Program-made: the position numbers and the translations under genes | Part shown: piece after piece, positions 17,478 to 25,957 of the stretch | Position numbering within the stretch: the first letter of the stretch is position 1 | Layout: every line of letters starts with the position of its first letter | The notes under the pieces: generated by a model | Database searches by the model: none | What the model saw: the letters and a program-made list of their open reading frames with translations, nothing else | What the model was told of the DNA's origin: nothing | From: Bacillota bacterium | Lineage (GTDB): Bacteria; Bacillota_A; Clostridia; Lachnospirales; Lachnospiraceae | Assembly (NCBI GenBank): GCA_023443625.1 | Contig: JAEZTQ010000094.1 | Span: 1-55,095 of the forward strand | Length of the DNA: 55,095 bases | Direction of reading: 5' to 3'

Positions 17478-18413
17478 ATGATTGAAATTTTTAAAACAGC
17501 GGATGGTTCATTACAGAGAATGACAGAAATATTGGAGGGTTGCTGGATTGCTATGACCAATCCCTCTGCAACGGAATTACTTGAAATCGCAGAAGCAACC
17601 AATGTTGATATAGATCATCTCAGAGCTCCTCTCGATGAGGAAGAGCGGGCGAGAATTGAAGTAGAAGACAATTATACTTTAATATTAGTAGATATTCCTG
17701 CACTGGAGAAGAGAAATAATAAAGACCGTTATGTAACCATGCCTCTGGGTATCATTGTAGCCAATAATTTTCTTATTACAGTATGCCTGGAAGAGACACC
17801 GGTATTAAAATGCTTTATTGATGGACGTGTTAGAGATTTTTATACCTATAAGAAAACACGTTTTATTCTTCAAATTCTTTACCGGAATGCATCAACATTT
17901 CTGCAAAATCTGAGAACCATTGATAGAAAAAGTGAAGAGATTGAGCGTAAGCTACATATCTCAACTCAAAACCGTGAATTAATTGATTTATTGGAATTAG
18001 AAAAGAGCTTGGTCTATTTTACTACCTCTCTCCGTTCTAATGAAGTTGTATTTGAAAAAATGTTAAAGCTAGAAACCATCAAACATTATCCAGAAGATGA
18101 AGATCTTTTGGAGGATTTGATTATTGAGAATAAACAGGCTATTGAAATGGCCAATATTTATAATGGCATTTTAACTGGAATTATGGGCACCTTTGCCTCT
18201 ATTATATCCAATAACCAAAACATAGTAATGAAATTCCTTGCTGCCATAACGATTGTGTTATCAATTCCTACTATGATCGCAAGCTTCTATGGTATGAATT
18301 TTGATATAATTCCTGGAGAAAATAACCCAGTAGGATTTTATCTTGTGGTTAGTGTAGCACTAATTGTAGCTGCTATTATTGTCATTATTTTCAAGAGAAA
18401 GAAGGTTTTTTAG
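17478..18413 (+). CDS. corA: CorA-family magnesium/divalent cation transporter
   Basis: The ~311-residue protein has a large N-terminal cytoplasmic alpha/beta domain, a long stalk helix (TIDRKSEEIERKLH onward) and two C-terminal membrane helices. The CorA signature GMN is present in ASFYGMNFDII between them, followed by a lysine-rich tail. CorA forms pentameric Mg2+ channels. I start at ATG 17478, 6 nt after AAGGGAG; the ATG at 17457 lies before that site. The rhomboid-like gene follows 28 bp downstream and is probably co-transcribed. Confidence 0.94.
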   Translation: MIEIFKTADGSLQRMTEILEGCWIAMTNPSATELLEIAEATNVDIDHLRAPLDEEERARIEVEDNYTLILVDIPALEKRNNKDRYVTMPLGIIVANNFLITVCLEETPVLKCFIDGRVRDFYTYKKTRFILQILYRNASTFLQNLRTIDRKSEEIERKLHISTQNRELIDLLELEKSLVYFTTSLRSNEVVFEKMLKLETIKHYPEDEDLLEDLIIENKQAIEMANIYNGILTGIMGTFASIISNNQNIVMKFLAAITIVLSIPTMIASFYGMNFDIIPGENNPVGFYLVVSVALIVAAIIVIIFKRKKVF

Positions 18414-18441
18414 CTCTACTTGAAAGGGTACAGGTGTTTGA

Positions 18442-19314
18442 ATGAAAATTCTTTATAAATTGGAAAGAAAATTAGGAAGATATGCAATAACCGGTTTGAT
18501 GAAATATATTGTTATTCTACTAGTCGCTGGACTAGCTATTGGCACTTTTTCACCAAGGCTAGTTGAGTATATGGTTTTAGATTTTTCACAGGTAGCCAAG
18601 GGGCAGGTATGGAGATTAATTACCTTTATCATACCCTTTGCTAACATTCAGTATACAAATTTATTGTTTTTTGTAATTTCCGCATATTTTTATTTTATCA
18701 TAGGTAATTCCCTGGAGAATGCTTGGGGAGCCTTTCGATTTAATCTTTATTTCTTTTCAGGAATACTATTTAATTTCATAGGTTCACTTATTATATACTT
18801 AGTACTTGGTGTGAGTTTAGCTTACTCTCCTATAAGTACAGTTTGTAGTACTTTGTTCTTTGCTTTTGCTGCTATGTATCCTGATATGAAGTTCCTTATG
18901 TATTTTATTATACCAATAAAGGCCAAATATCTGGCATGGTTTCAGGGTGCAATGTATGTCTATAATGTAATAACTTATATTATGACAAAACAGTATATTT
19001 GGATTGTTCCGCTGTTAATATCCTTAGCTAATTTCTTGATTTTCTTTTTTGTAACCAGGAATTACAAAAAGATATCTCCTAGTGAGTTCAAACGTAAGGC
19101 AGATTTTAAAAGACAGGTTCATAATGCTAGGAATGAAGGAAATGTAGTTCAATTTCAAGGTCGTAATGTTGTTACAAGACATAAATGTGCAGTATGCCAC
19201 AGAACAGAACTAGATGATGATAATCTGGAATTTCGTTTTTGTTCAAAATGTGATGGAAATTATGAGTACTGCATGGATCATTTGTTTACCCATGAACATG
19301 TACACAAAGAGTAA
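18442..19314 (+). CDS. Rhomboid-like membrane protein with C-terminal zinc finger, catalytic serine not conserved
   Basis: The 290-residue protein has about six membrane helices. GQVWRLITFIIPFANI (54-69) matches the rhomboid GxxWRLxTF loop, and FFSGILFNFIGSL the helix before the active site. Where rhomboid proteases have GxSG followed by a helix ending in YP, this protein reads STVCSTLFFAFAAMYPD (132-148), so Cys135 replaces the expected Ser. After the membrane part comes a cysteine/histidine cluster (C249, C252, C267, C270, C277, H280) likely binding zinc. It is either a pseudoprotease or a Derlin-like scaffold. It follows corA by 28 bp. Confidence 0.75.
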   Translation: MKILYKLERKLGRYAITGLMKYIVILLVAGLAIGTFSPRLVEYMVLDFSQVAKGQVWRLITFIIPFANIQYTNLLFFVISAYFYFIIGNSLENAWGAFRFNLYFFSGILFNFIGSLIIYLVLGVSLAYSPISTVCSTLFFAFAAMYPDMKFLMYFIIPIKAKYLAWFQGAMYVYNVITYIMTKQYIWIVPLLISLANFLIFFFVTRNYKKISPSEFKRKADFKRQVHNARNEGNVVQFQGRNVVTRHKCAVCHRTELDDDNLEFRFCSKCDGNYEYCMDHLFTHEHVHKE

Positions 19315-19382
19315 GTCAGCTTAGGTTTAGAGACTTCAAATTTGAGTGAGAAATTGTTGACAATATGAGTTGGTTATTTTAC

Positions 19383-19412
19383 AGTGCTTATTATGATTAT
19401 ATAATAGGCACT
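19383..19412. terminator. Possible terminator after the corA operon
   Basis: AGTGC-T-TATTAT and ATAATA-G-GCACT can form a stem-loop about 70 bp past the rhomboid-like gene. A short T-containing stretch follows, but no clean T run. Confidence 0.4.
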
Positions 19413-19457
19413 TCTTATAATTAATTATATGAATACAATTAAAAGGTAGTAAATAGC

Positions 19458-19486
19458 TGGTTTATTATGGGTTTTACTGCTATAAT
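19458..19486 (+). promoter_or_regulatory. Extended -10 promoter for the 473-residue gene
   Basis: TGCTATAAT (19478-19486) is an extended -10 element, with the weak -35 TGGTTT 17 bp upstream, about 90 bp ahead of the start codon. Confidence 0.5.
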
Positions 19487-19575
19487 AGTATAGAGTATTT
19501 CTATAGATTAATGTAAGAATGATGGCAGCAGATGGAGATTTATACTTATTTAAGAAAACAGGATGGTAAAGATAG

Positions 19576-20997
19576 ATGATGAATAAAGGAATTAAAAATA
19601 TAAAGCGAAGCATACAAGAGGGAAGAGAGCTAGAGGAAAACATTCCACAATTGTTTCATTCTATGGCAAATCATTATCAGGTATTAGCAAAAGTAAGGCT
19701 GGCCTTGCATTATTTTACTTTCTATGAATTATATTATGATGAGGAAGATACCTGGAGCAGGGATGCACTAGAACTTACAAAAAGCATTAATGAGTTCCTG
19801 GGAGACAATATTCTCCAGAGCAAAAGTGGTCTAGAGAGAGAGAAGGCAATACAGGAGATTGATTCTATCCGCCAAGAGATAATGAAGCGGATGAAGGTAC
19901 TTACCGTATATACAGACATCTTTCAGAATTTTGAATATGTACTTAATCGTGTAGAATATCGATTTCGTGAATTCGCTGATAAGGCGGAGGATATGGAATT
20001 TGCTAAGGAGATTCTTAGATATATCTTTGATACAGAGGATAATATGATTATCAATGAGAAAATCAAAGAGATTATCGGTCAATTACCAATACGTATTACA
20101 AAACAAAAATATTATGAAATAATCAAGGAAAGTATGGGAGTTTATTTGGGTGCAAACAGCTCTTCCCTAGATACCTTTCTATATATGATTAAAACCTCAG
20201 CTATGCTTCATTTAGAGGAAGGTATGGAATCCCTTTATCCAAGTCTTTGGGACAAAAAAGAGTTCCTATTGCACTTAGATTATAAGGACATAACCAAAGA
20301 TAATTATGATGTAGCAGTGAACCTCTTAAAAGATGCAACCTTGGTCTTAGAAAGGCAAGCAACTGTTTATTTAAGCCTTCAAGAAATAGTAAATGAGTTA
20401 TATGTAATACTGCTCTGCAACCCATATTCTAGCCTGCTCAATAGCAATATGGAAGCAGCAGAAAAAGCCTCTGATTCTGTTATTACAGCCATAAACACTA
20501 TCTTTTTAGCTAAGGATCATAAAGAGATTTCTTCAGAATTATTGGAACCCTTTGCAGATTTGGAAGGAGTCCAGGAGGATATGTCCTATGATATAGAAAT
20601 TCTAGAAAGTGCTTTTTATGAAACAGCTAAAAATCATAGAGATATTACGGTTAGTCTAATGCTAGATCCCCTATTGCAGGTGCTAGAGCGTTCCCAGGGT
20701 TTATTGTCAAATAGCTTATTCATTGACTTTACAGAAAGTAAGGAAGATGAAGTAGTTGATGAGGAGCGAATTGCAAAGGAGACAGAAGGATTATTAAAGG
20801 ATCTAGCGCAATTGTTTGAAGGTCAGGACAGAATGATTGTCCGTTCTATTATTGCAAATACAATAAATAAAGTACCTGTCTTTTTCAAAGACCATAAAGA
20901 TGTTATGGATTATGTAACCTATAGTTTAACACGGTGTACAGATCAATATGAGAAGGCTGCTTGTGTAGAGATAATCACTAATATAATGGAATCCTAA
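19576..20997 (+). CDS. Conserved helical protein of unknown function
   Basis: I do not recognise this 473-residue protein. It is predicted soluble and almost all helical, with heptad-like stretches (IKNIKRSIQEGRELEENI, then MEFAKEILRYIFDTED) and no signal peptide, membrane segment or catalytic motif. Codon use is like the neighbours. Two in-frame ATGs (19576 and 19579) are equally possible. It is transcribed from its own promoter and followed 86 bp later by a 102-residue unknown gene. The composition resembles helical-repeat scaffold proteins. Confidence 0.8.
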   Translation: MMNKGIKNIKRSIQEGRELEENIPQLFHSMANHYQVLAKVRLALHYFTFYELYYDEEDTWSRDALELTKSINEFLGDNILQSKSGLEREKAIQEIDSIRQEIMKRMKVLTVYTDIFQNFEYVLNRVEYRFREFADKAEDMEFAKEILRYIFDTEDNMIINEKIKEIIGQLPIRITKQKYYEIIKESMGVYLGANSSSLDTFLYMIKTSAMLHLEEGMESLYPSLWDKKEFLLHLDYKDITKDNYDVAVNLLKDATLVLERQATVYLSLQEIVNELYVILLCNPYSSLLNSNMEAAEKASDSVITAINTIFLAKDHKEISSELLEPFADLEGVQEDMSYDIEILESAFYETAKNHRDITVSLMLDPLLQVLERSQGLLSNSLFIDFTESKEDEVVDEERIAKETEGLLKDLAQLFEGQDRMIVRSIIANTINKVPVFFKDHKDVMDYVTYSLTRCTDQYEKAACVEIITNIMES

Positions 20998-21027
20998 TAC
21001 CAACCTTGTATTAACAATGGTAATTTG

Positions 21028-21036
21028 TGGTATACT
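21028..21036 (+). promoter_or_regulatory. Extended -10 promoter for the 102-residue gene
   Basis: TGGTATACT fits the extended -10 consensus TGnTATAAT at five of six hexamer bases. A TTGTAT (21006-21011) is 19 bp upstream. Confidence 0.5.
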
Positions 21037-21083
21037 ATAAGGGATCAATACAAATTAATTATGCAAATAAAAGGTAATCAATT

Positions 21084-21392
21084 ATGATTTTGTGGGCGTC
21101 AAACCTATATTTAGGAGATAAAATAAAAAAGAAGAAGGATAAGGTGATTGCCTCAATTAATAACAGGGAGGCAACCTTTGGAGTGTACTGTATTACCTTT
21201 GCATCCCATCCAGATAACCTTTTTGATATCATTGAGGCCAAGGAGCTTTTATTCCCCCATTATAAGAAGACCCAAATTCATATTGTTGGATTGGCAAAAG
21301 GAAAAGAAGAAGCGATAAATCTAGTACAAAGCATGCTTATGGAGACTTTTCATAAAACCGGGAATTTTGATGTCAGAACCTATTTTACATAA
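21084..21392 (+). CDS. Conserved small protein of unknown function
   Basis: This 102-residue soluble protein starts with a basic segment (LGDKIKKKKDKVIASI) and continues with an alpha/beta pattern (FGVYCITFASHPDNLFDIIEA, then THIVGLAKGKEEAINLVQ-like sequence). I know no assigned function. The ribosome binding site (AAAGGTAA) is weak. It precedes the sporulation pair ytfI-ytfJ by 70 bp on the same strand and may share its transcript. It is probably real because a good promoter sits 48 bp upstream and codon use fits. Confidence 0.7.
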   Translation: MILWASNLYLGDKIKKKKDKVIASINNREATFGVYCITFASHPDNLFDIIEAKELLFPHYKKTQIHIVGLAKGKEEAINLVQSMLMETFHKTGNFDVRTYFT

Positions 21393-21462
21393 GAAAGTGG
21401 AAGGGAATAATTTTTTTTCATTTGGATGATTTATATCAAAGAACTTAAAGAAGGGCTGATGA

Positions 21463-22515
21463 ATGCTTCATATAATCCTGTTAATACTAAAAATAATTGG
21501 GATAACGATACTGGCATTGTTAGGATTACTGTTACTTATCCTATTAATGATTTTATTTGTACCCATACGTTACGGCTTAGAAGCCCAGCATGGGGAAGTA
21601 ATACGTCTAAAAGGCAATGTAGGTTGGCTGCTTCATTTTATTAATGCCAGGTTTTCCTACCTGGAAGGTAAATTTCATATTCGAGTGAGGATACTGTGCT
21701 TTACTTTATTTGACAATCTAAAAGCTAAAAAAACTAAAGCTAAAAAAACTAAAGTGACTACTTTGAAAGCTAGGAAAGCTGAGAAGGCACAAAAAGAAGG
21801 AAAGTCAGTAGAGGTAATAGAAAAGGAAGAAAAGTCAGTAGAAGTAATAGAAAAAGAAGGAAAGCCGGTAGAGGAAGTAGAAAAAGAAGGAAAGTCAGTA
21901 GAGGTAATAAAAAAAGAAGGAAAGTCAGTAGAGGTAATAGAGAACGAAGTACAGCAGGAGGAAGTAAAATCAAATAAAACTGACTCTATAAGCGAGAATA
22001 CACCTAATCAAGACATGTCAAATAAGGATATAATTCATAAAATATATCATAAATTATTAAGTATAAAAAATAAAATAGTCTCATTTTTTATTGGAATAAA
22101 AGAAAAAATAAGGAAACTAATACAAACTGCTTCTGGTATCAAGCATAAGATAAGCTTAATCTCTGAATTTATAAAAAATGAAATAAATAAAGAAGGTTTT
22201 CAAATTACTTTTTATAGCTTAAAGAAAATATTAAAGCATATCTTGCCTAGAAAATTGCAATCAAGGATTATTTTTGGAACAGGTGATCCCTGTAGTACAG
22301 GACAAGCCTTGGGTATCATGGGAATAATCTATAGCCTATATGGGGATAAGGTTCAGATTATTCCGGATTTTGAAAATAAAATCTTTGAAGGAACACATAA
22401 TGCAAGAGGAAGAATAAGATTAGTTACAATACTTATAATAGTAATTAAGCTTATATCAGATAAAAGATTTAAACGGCTAAAAAATAATTTCCAAATAATT
22501 AAGGAGGCGTTATAA
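21463..22515 (+). CDS. ytfI: DUF2953 protein, YtfI-like sporulation-associated membrane protein
   Basis: The 350-residue protein starts with a membrane helix (IILLILKIIGITILALLGLL). A charged linker follows that contains five exact-length repeats of a 10-residue unit (KEGKSVEVIE-like, residues ~111-160). The C-terminal DUF2953 domain carries the signature FGTGDPCSTGQALGIMG and VQIIPDFENKIFEG. In B. subtilis ytfI is paired with ytfJ, as here, where ytfJ begins at the base after the ytfI stop codon. Placement in sporulation comes from that partner. The start at 21463 has only a weak AAGGGCTGATG site. Confidence 0.85.
   Translation: MLHIILLILKIIGITILALLGLLLLILLMILFVPIRYGLEAQHGEVIRLKGNVGWLLHFINARFSYLEGKFHIRVRILCFTLFDNLKAKKTKAKKTKVTTLKARKAEKAQKEGKSVEVIEKEEKSVEVIEKEGKPVEEVEKEGKSVEVIKKEGKSVEVIENEVQQEEVKSNKTDSISENTPNQDMSNKDIIHKIYHKLLSIKNKIVSFFIGIKEKIRKLIQTASGIKHKISLISEFIKNEINKEGFQITFYSLKKILKHILPRKLQSRIIFGTGDPCSTGQALGIMGIIYSLYGDKVQIIPDFENKIFEGTHNARGRIRLVTILIIVIKLISDKRFKRLKNNFQIIKEAL
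21793..21942 (+). repeat. Five tandem 30-bp repeats inside ytfI
   Basis: Five in-frame 30-bp units encode KEGKSVEVIE, KEEKSVEVIE, KEGKPVEEVE, KEGKSVEVIK and KEGKSVEVIE. The near-identity at DNA level indicates recent expansion. They lie in the linker between the membrane helix and DUF2953, where length variation should be tolerated. Confidence 0.9.
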
Positions 22516-22929
22516 ATGACAGATAATATTTTCAATTCAACGGTAGAATCGTTGTTTAAAGGAATGGATAGCTTTATTACTACTAAAACAGTAGTTGGTG
22601 ATGCAGTTAGAGTTGATGAAAAAACGATTATATTACCTTTAGTAGAAGTAAGCTTTGGCGTGGGAGCTGGTGCTTTTGCAGGAGAGAAGAAAAATAATGC
22701 TGGAGGCGGTATGGGTGGTAAAATTTCACCAAGCTCTGTTCTTGTGATTCAAAATGGTGTATCCAAGTTAGTGAATATAAAGGAGCAGGACAGCGTGACA
22801 AAGATTCTTGATATGGTACCTGATCTAATTAATAAATTTACCAGTAAGGGATCGAAGAAGAAAGATGATTTAGACGAAAAGGTGGAAGAAGTGCTTAAAA
22901 GTCAAGGAGAAACCATATCAGAAGTATGA
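22516..22929 (+). CDS. ytfJ: GerW/YtfJ-family sporulation protein
   Basis: The 137-residue protein is a YtfJ/GerW homologue, needed for germination in Bacillus spores. The core VDEKTIILPLVEVSFGVGAG, the Gly-rich GGGMGGKISP segment and the motif VLVIQNG are diagnostic. The ATG directly abuts the ytfI stop (TAAATG), with AAGGAGG 10 nt upstream in the end of ytfI, so the two are translationally coupled. This is one of several spore genes here that mark the organism as a sporeformer. Confidence 0.93.
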   Translation: MTDNIFNSTVESLFKGMDSFITTKTVVGDAVRVDEKTIILPLVEVSFGVGAGAFAGEKKNNAGGGMGGKISPSSVLVIQNGVSKLVNIKEQDSVTKILDMVPDLINKFTSKGSKKKDDLDEKVEEVLKSQGETISEV

Positions 22930-22966
22930 TAACCCCATTAAATAACTTTCACAAGCAAAATTCTAC

Positions 22967-22995
22967 TTGCAATATATATCATATTCTGTTAGAAT
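22967..22995 (+). promoter_or_regulatory. Sigma-A promoter for rpmB
   Basis: TTGCAA (22967-22972) and TAGAAT (22990-22995) are separated by 17 bp, 68 bp upstream of the rpmB start codon. Confidence 0.7.
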
Positions 22996-23063
22996 AATTT
23001 TGTTTGTAAGGCCTGTCGGGTCTTGATTTAGATGGTAAAATTATACCTAAGGAGGTGCTTTTG

Positions 23064-23249
23064 ATGGCTAAATGTTCAATATGTGATAAAGGTGCTCACT
23101 TTGGAATCGCTGTGAGTCATTCTCATAGAAGATCTAATAAGATGTGGAAATCCAATGTAAAATCTGTTAAAGTTAAAGTTAACGGTGCAGCAAGAAAAAT
23201 GTATGTTTGTACTTCCTGTCTTAGATCCGGTAAAGTAGAACGCGCTTAA
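23064..23249 (+). CDS. rpmB: 50S ribosomal protein L28
   Basis: This 61-residue ribosomal protein is of the zinc-binding type, with CSIC at 4-7 and CTSC near the C-terminus. HSHRRSNKMWKSN is the L28 core. I place the start at the ATG at 23064, 8 nt after AAGGAGG; the in-frame GTG at 23055 overlaps the ribosome binding site. As in B. subtilis, the yloU-yloV pair comes next on the same strand, although here a terminator and a minus-strand small gene come between. Confidence 0.97.
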   Translation: MAKCSICDKGAHFGIAVSHSHRRSNKMWKSNVKSVKVKVNGAARKMYVCTSCLRSGKVERA

Positions 23250-23259
23250 GGAAAACGAT

Positions 23260-23290
23260 GGGTGTCAGGGGGGTCTTGACACCCGCTTTT
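23260..23290 (+). terminator. Terminator of rpmB
   Basis: GGGTGTCA (23260-23267) pairs perfectly with TGACACCC (23277-23284) and is followed by GC and a run of T. Confidence 0.9.
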
Positions 23291-23327
23291 TTTACTTTAT
23301 AGGAAATTATGTCCTATTGAATAAAAC
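23291..23327. repeat. Short hairpin repeat copy (ATAGGA/TCCTAT family)
   Basis: TTTACTTTATAGGAAATT continues into GTCCTATTGAATAAAA, giving ATAGGA/TCCTAT inverted half-sites with AT-rich tails. The left end matches the 2171-2183 and 42127-42142 copies, and the right end is identical to 16821-16836. It directly follows the rpmB terminator T run. Confidence 0.6.
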
Positions 23328-23448
23328 CCTTTGTGCATCAGGTGAATGAGAACAAGTTTTATATTTTAATACATGTCTAATTTCTTACCATAGATCATGA
23401 AGGCGCCTAGTTACAGAATTTTGCGCCATCATGCCATATGAAAGAATA

Positions 23449-23586
23449 TTAGCAGCAGAATAAATTATATCCAAGTAATAGGCATAAAATTATGATACAT
23501 ATTGCTAATATACCATTTGTAATGAATAGCATGATAGTCATACCAATAGCAATCCAAAAAAGGATAAAGCCAATCATTCTCTTCAT
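23449..23586 (-). CDS. Small hydrophobic membrane protein (45 residues)
   Basis: A minus-strand ORF of 45 codons begins MKRMIGFILFWIAIGM and ends LLLGYNLFCC, with a GGAAGTG site 7 nt ahead of its ATG. It has two hydrophobic helices separated by a short TNG turn and ends with a Cys-Cys pair. Small proteins of this pattern (MKR..G.ILF..AIGM, ending GYNLFCC) occur widely in clostridia as I recall, with unknown function. It occupies the 517-bp gap between rpmB and yloU and is below the usual ORF size cut-off. Confidence 0.75.
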   Translation of the reverse strand: MKRMIGFILFWIAIGMTIMLFITNGILAICIIILCLLLGYNLFCC

Positions 23587-23766
23587 AATTGTCACTTCCA
23601 ATCAATTATCATAATAATATATATTATGCAGATGAAACTGGGGTTATCACGTTGAAAACCATATAATGTATAAAAGTATGTGGGTGTACTTGCTTATCAA
23701 TGAGGTAATAATGGGTATAATAAAAATAAATATAGATTTAAACAGATAATAGATAGGAGGGTTAAT

Positions 23767-24123
23767 ATGAAAGGATTTATGAACACGGAAATTGGTGAGA
23801 TATTGATTGATAATGACGTATTGGCTAAATATGCCGGAGCTTCAGCCATTGAGTGTTTTGGTGTGGTTGGAATGGCATCTGTAAATATGAAGGATGGGAT
23901 CGTAAAACTTTTAAAACGTGACAATTTAAGCCATGGCGTTAATGTAGTAATGGAAGATAACAAGATTGCAATTGACCTGCATATTATCGTTTCCTATGGA
24001 GTTAGTATTTCTGCAGTTGCTGATAACCTAATCAGTAATGTTAAATATAATGTTGAAGAGTTCTCAGGTATTGAGGTTAAAAAGATCAATGTTTTTGTAG
24101 AAGGTGTAAGAGTCATTGACTAA
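23767..24123 (+). CDS. yloU: Asp23/Gls24 family protein YloU
   Basis: The 118-residue protein is an alkaline-shock Asp23/Gls24 homologue. The segment AKYAGASAIECFGVVGMAS and the C-terminal VNVFVEGVRV-like block are typical. It begins at ATG 23767 after AGGAGGGTTAAT. The next gene, yloV, follows at once, and the two are a conserved pair in Firmicutes. YloU-type proteins are thought to work with YloV/FakA, but the exact role is unclear. Confidence 0.93.
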   Translation: MKGFMNTEIGEILIDNDVLAKYAGASAIECFGVVGMASVNMKDGIVKLLKRDNLSHGVNVVMEDNKIAIDLHIIVSYGVSISAVADNLISNVKYNVEEFSGIEVKKINVFVEGVRVID

Positions 24124-24157
24124 AACTGAGAGATCGACGTTTAAGGAGGAAGAACCA

Positions 24158-25840
24158 GTGGTTATTAAAACGATAGATGCAAAAACTCTGAAGAAGATGT
24201 TTCTTGCAGGAGCCGCAAGTATAGAAGCGAAAAAAGAAATTATCAATGAACTGAATGTTTTTCCGGTACCGGATGGAGATACTGGAACGAATATGACTCT
24301 TACTATAATGTCGGCGGTGAAAGAAGTAAATAATCTTTCGGACCCTACCATAGAAGAACTGGCGAAAGCAATTTCTGGAGGATCACTTAGAGGTGCAAGA
24401 GGAAATTCAGGTGTTATTTTATCTCAGTTATTCCGTGGCTTTACAAAGGAAATTAAGGACTATAAAGAAATTAATGTTACAATTATGACGAATGCACTAC
24501 AAAAAGCAGTTGAAACAGCATACAGAGCAGTTATGAAGCCCAAGGAAGGTACAATATTAACAGTTGCCAGAGGCGCAGCAGAGAAGGCAAGTCAATTAGT
24601 ATCAGAGACAGACGATTTAATGTATTTTAGTCAAGAAGTCATTTCCCATATGGAAGCGGTTCTAAAGAAAACCCCGGAGATGTTACCTGTTTTAAAAGAA
24701 GCAGGAGTTGTTGATTCCGGCGGACAGGGCTTACTTGAAATAGTAAAAGGTGCTTATGATGCTCTTCTTGGTAAAGAGATATCCTTGAGTAATATTAGTT
24801 CTAAGGAGGTAGCTATCCCCAGTACAAATGCTGGAAGAGAGCCTATATCCACAGATGATATTAAGTTTGGTTATTGTACCGAATTTATTATTATGCTAGA
24901 AAAAGAATATACAGAAAAAAGTGAATTAGATTTTAAAGCATATTTAGAGAGCATTGGTGATTCAATTGTTGTCGTTTCGGATGATGATATCGTAAAGATT
25001 CATGTACATACAAACGACCCGGGTCTTGCTATTCAAAGGGCGTTAACGTATGGATCCCTTTCTAGGATAAAAATTGATAACATGAGGGAAGAGCACAACG
25101 AGAGATTAATCAAGGATGCTGAAAATGCTGCCAAGGAACAAAAAGAGGAAGTAAAAAAGGTAATAGATAATAAACCAAGAAAGAAATCAGGATTTATTGC
25201 TGTATCCATGGGTGATGGATTAGATGAGATTTTTACAGGCTTAGGTGTGGATTACATCATTAAGGGTGGCCAGACTATGAATCCTAGCACGGAGGATATG
25301 TTAAATGCCATTAGTGAAGTAAATGCCGATAATATTTTTATTCTTCCTAACAATGGGAATATTATATTGGCAGCAGATCAGGCAAAGCAATTGACAGAAG
25401 ACAAGAATATCTATGTCATTCCTTCCAGAACAATTCCCCAGGGAATTACCGCTGTGATTAATTTTGTATATGATAAAGGTGCTGAGGAAAATGCTGCAAG
25501 GATGGGCGAAGAGATGAATAAGGTTAAGTCCGGTCAGGTTACTTATGCAGTAAGAGATACCAGTATTGATGGTAAGGATATCAAGCAAGGTAATATCATG
25601 GGTATCGGAGACAAGACAATAATGTCTGTTGGCACAGATATAAAGGACACTACTCTTGAGCTCCTTGCATGTCTTGCTGATGAGAGCTCTGAACTAATTA
25701 GTTTATATTATGGAGAAGAGGTAAGTGAAGAAGATGCCAATGGACTGGCAGAAGTACTCATGGAAAAATATCCCAATATGGATGTGGAAGTTCATTACGG
25801 TGGTCAACCAATCTATTACTATGTTTTATCAGTAGAGTAA
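24158..25840 (+). CDS. yloV: DAK2/DegV-domain protein YloV (FakA-type fatty acid kinase subunit)
   Basis: The ~560-residue protein has an N-terminal DhaL/DAK2 kinase domain with the Mg-ATP motif NVFPVPDGDTGTNMTLT and GARGNSGVILSQLFRGF, then a C-terminal DegV-like region. S. aureus FakA has this layout and phosphorylates fatty acids held by FakB. I start at the GTG at 24158, 8 nt after AAGGAGG; a TTG at 24116 overlaps yloU and lacks a site. The residues after the chosen start (VVIKTIDAKTLKKMFLAGA) align with the family start. No fakB is adjacent. Confidence 0.92.
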   Translation: MVIKTIDAKTLKKMFLAGAASIEAKKEIINELNVFPVPDGDTGTNMTLTIMSAVKEVNNLSDPTIEELAKAISGGSLRGARGNSGVILSQLFRGFTKEIKDYKEINVTIMTNALQKAVETAYRAVMKPKEGTILTVARGAAEKASQLVSETDDLMYFSQEVISHMEAVLKKTPEMLPVLKEAGVVDSGGQGLLEIVKGAYDALLGKEISLSNISSKEVAIPSTNAGREPISTDDIKFGYCTEFIIMLEKEYTEKSELDFKAYLESIGDSIVVVSDDDIVKIHVHTNDPGLAIQRALTYGSLSRIKIDNMREEHNERLIKDAENAAKEQKEEVKKVIDNKPRKKSGFIAVSMGDGLDEIFTGLGVDYIIKGGQTMNPSTEDMLNAISEVNADNIFILPNNGNIILAADQAKQLTEDKNIYVIPSRTIPQGITAVINFVYDKGAEENAARMGEEMNKVKSGQVTYAVRDTSIDGKDIKQGNIMGIGDKTIMSVGTDIKDTTLELLACLADESSELISLYYGEEVSEEDANGLAEVLMEKYPNMDVEVHYGGQPIYYYVLSVE

Positions 25841-25875
25841 TCAAATATTGCAGTTAGATAGATGAATATATTATG

Positions 25876-25909
25876 TAGTGGTTCGAAGGAGAGATCGGAC
25901 CACTATTTT
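25876..25909 (+). terminator. Terminator after yloV
   Basis: TAGTGGT-T-CGA (from 25876) pairs with TCG-G-ACCACTA (ending 25905) and is followed by TTTTAA. Confidence 0.75.
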
Positions 25910-25957
25910 AATACTATAAAGAGATTAGTCATTAATAATCCTATGGAGGAATAGGTT

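Noticed and set aside
18442..19314. Calling the rhomboid-like gene an active serine protease
   Set aside because: The GxSG serine is not present at the expected place (TVCS instead).
21793..21942. Tandem 30-bp units considered as a CRISPR array
   Set aside because: There are no spacers; the units are directly joined and in frame within a coding gene.
21770..21973. Leu/Pro-rich minus-strand ORF of 67 codons
   Set aside because: It is the antisense shadow of the 30-bp tandem repeats in ytfI.
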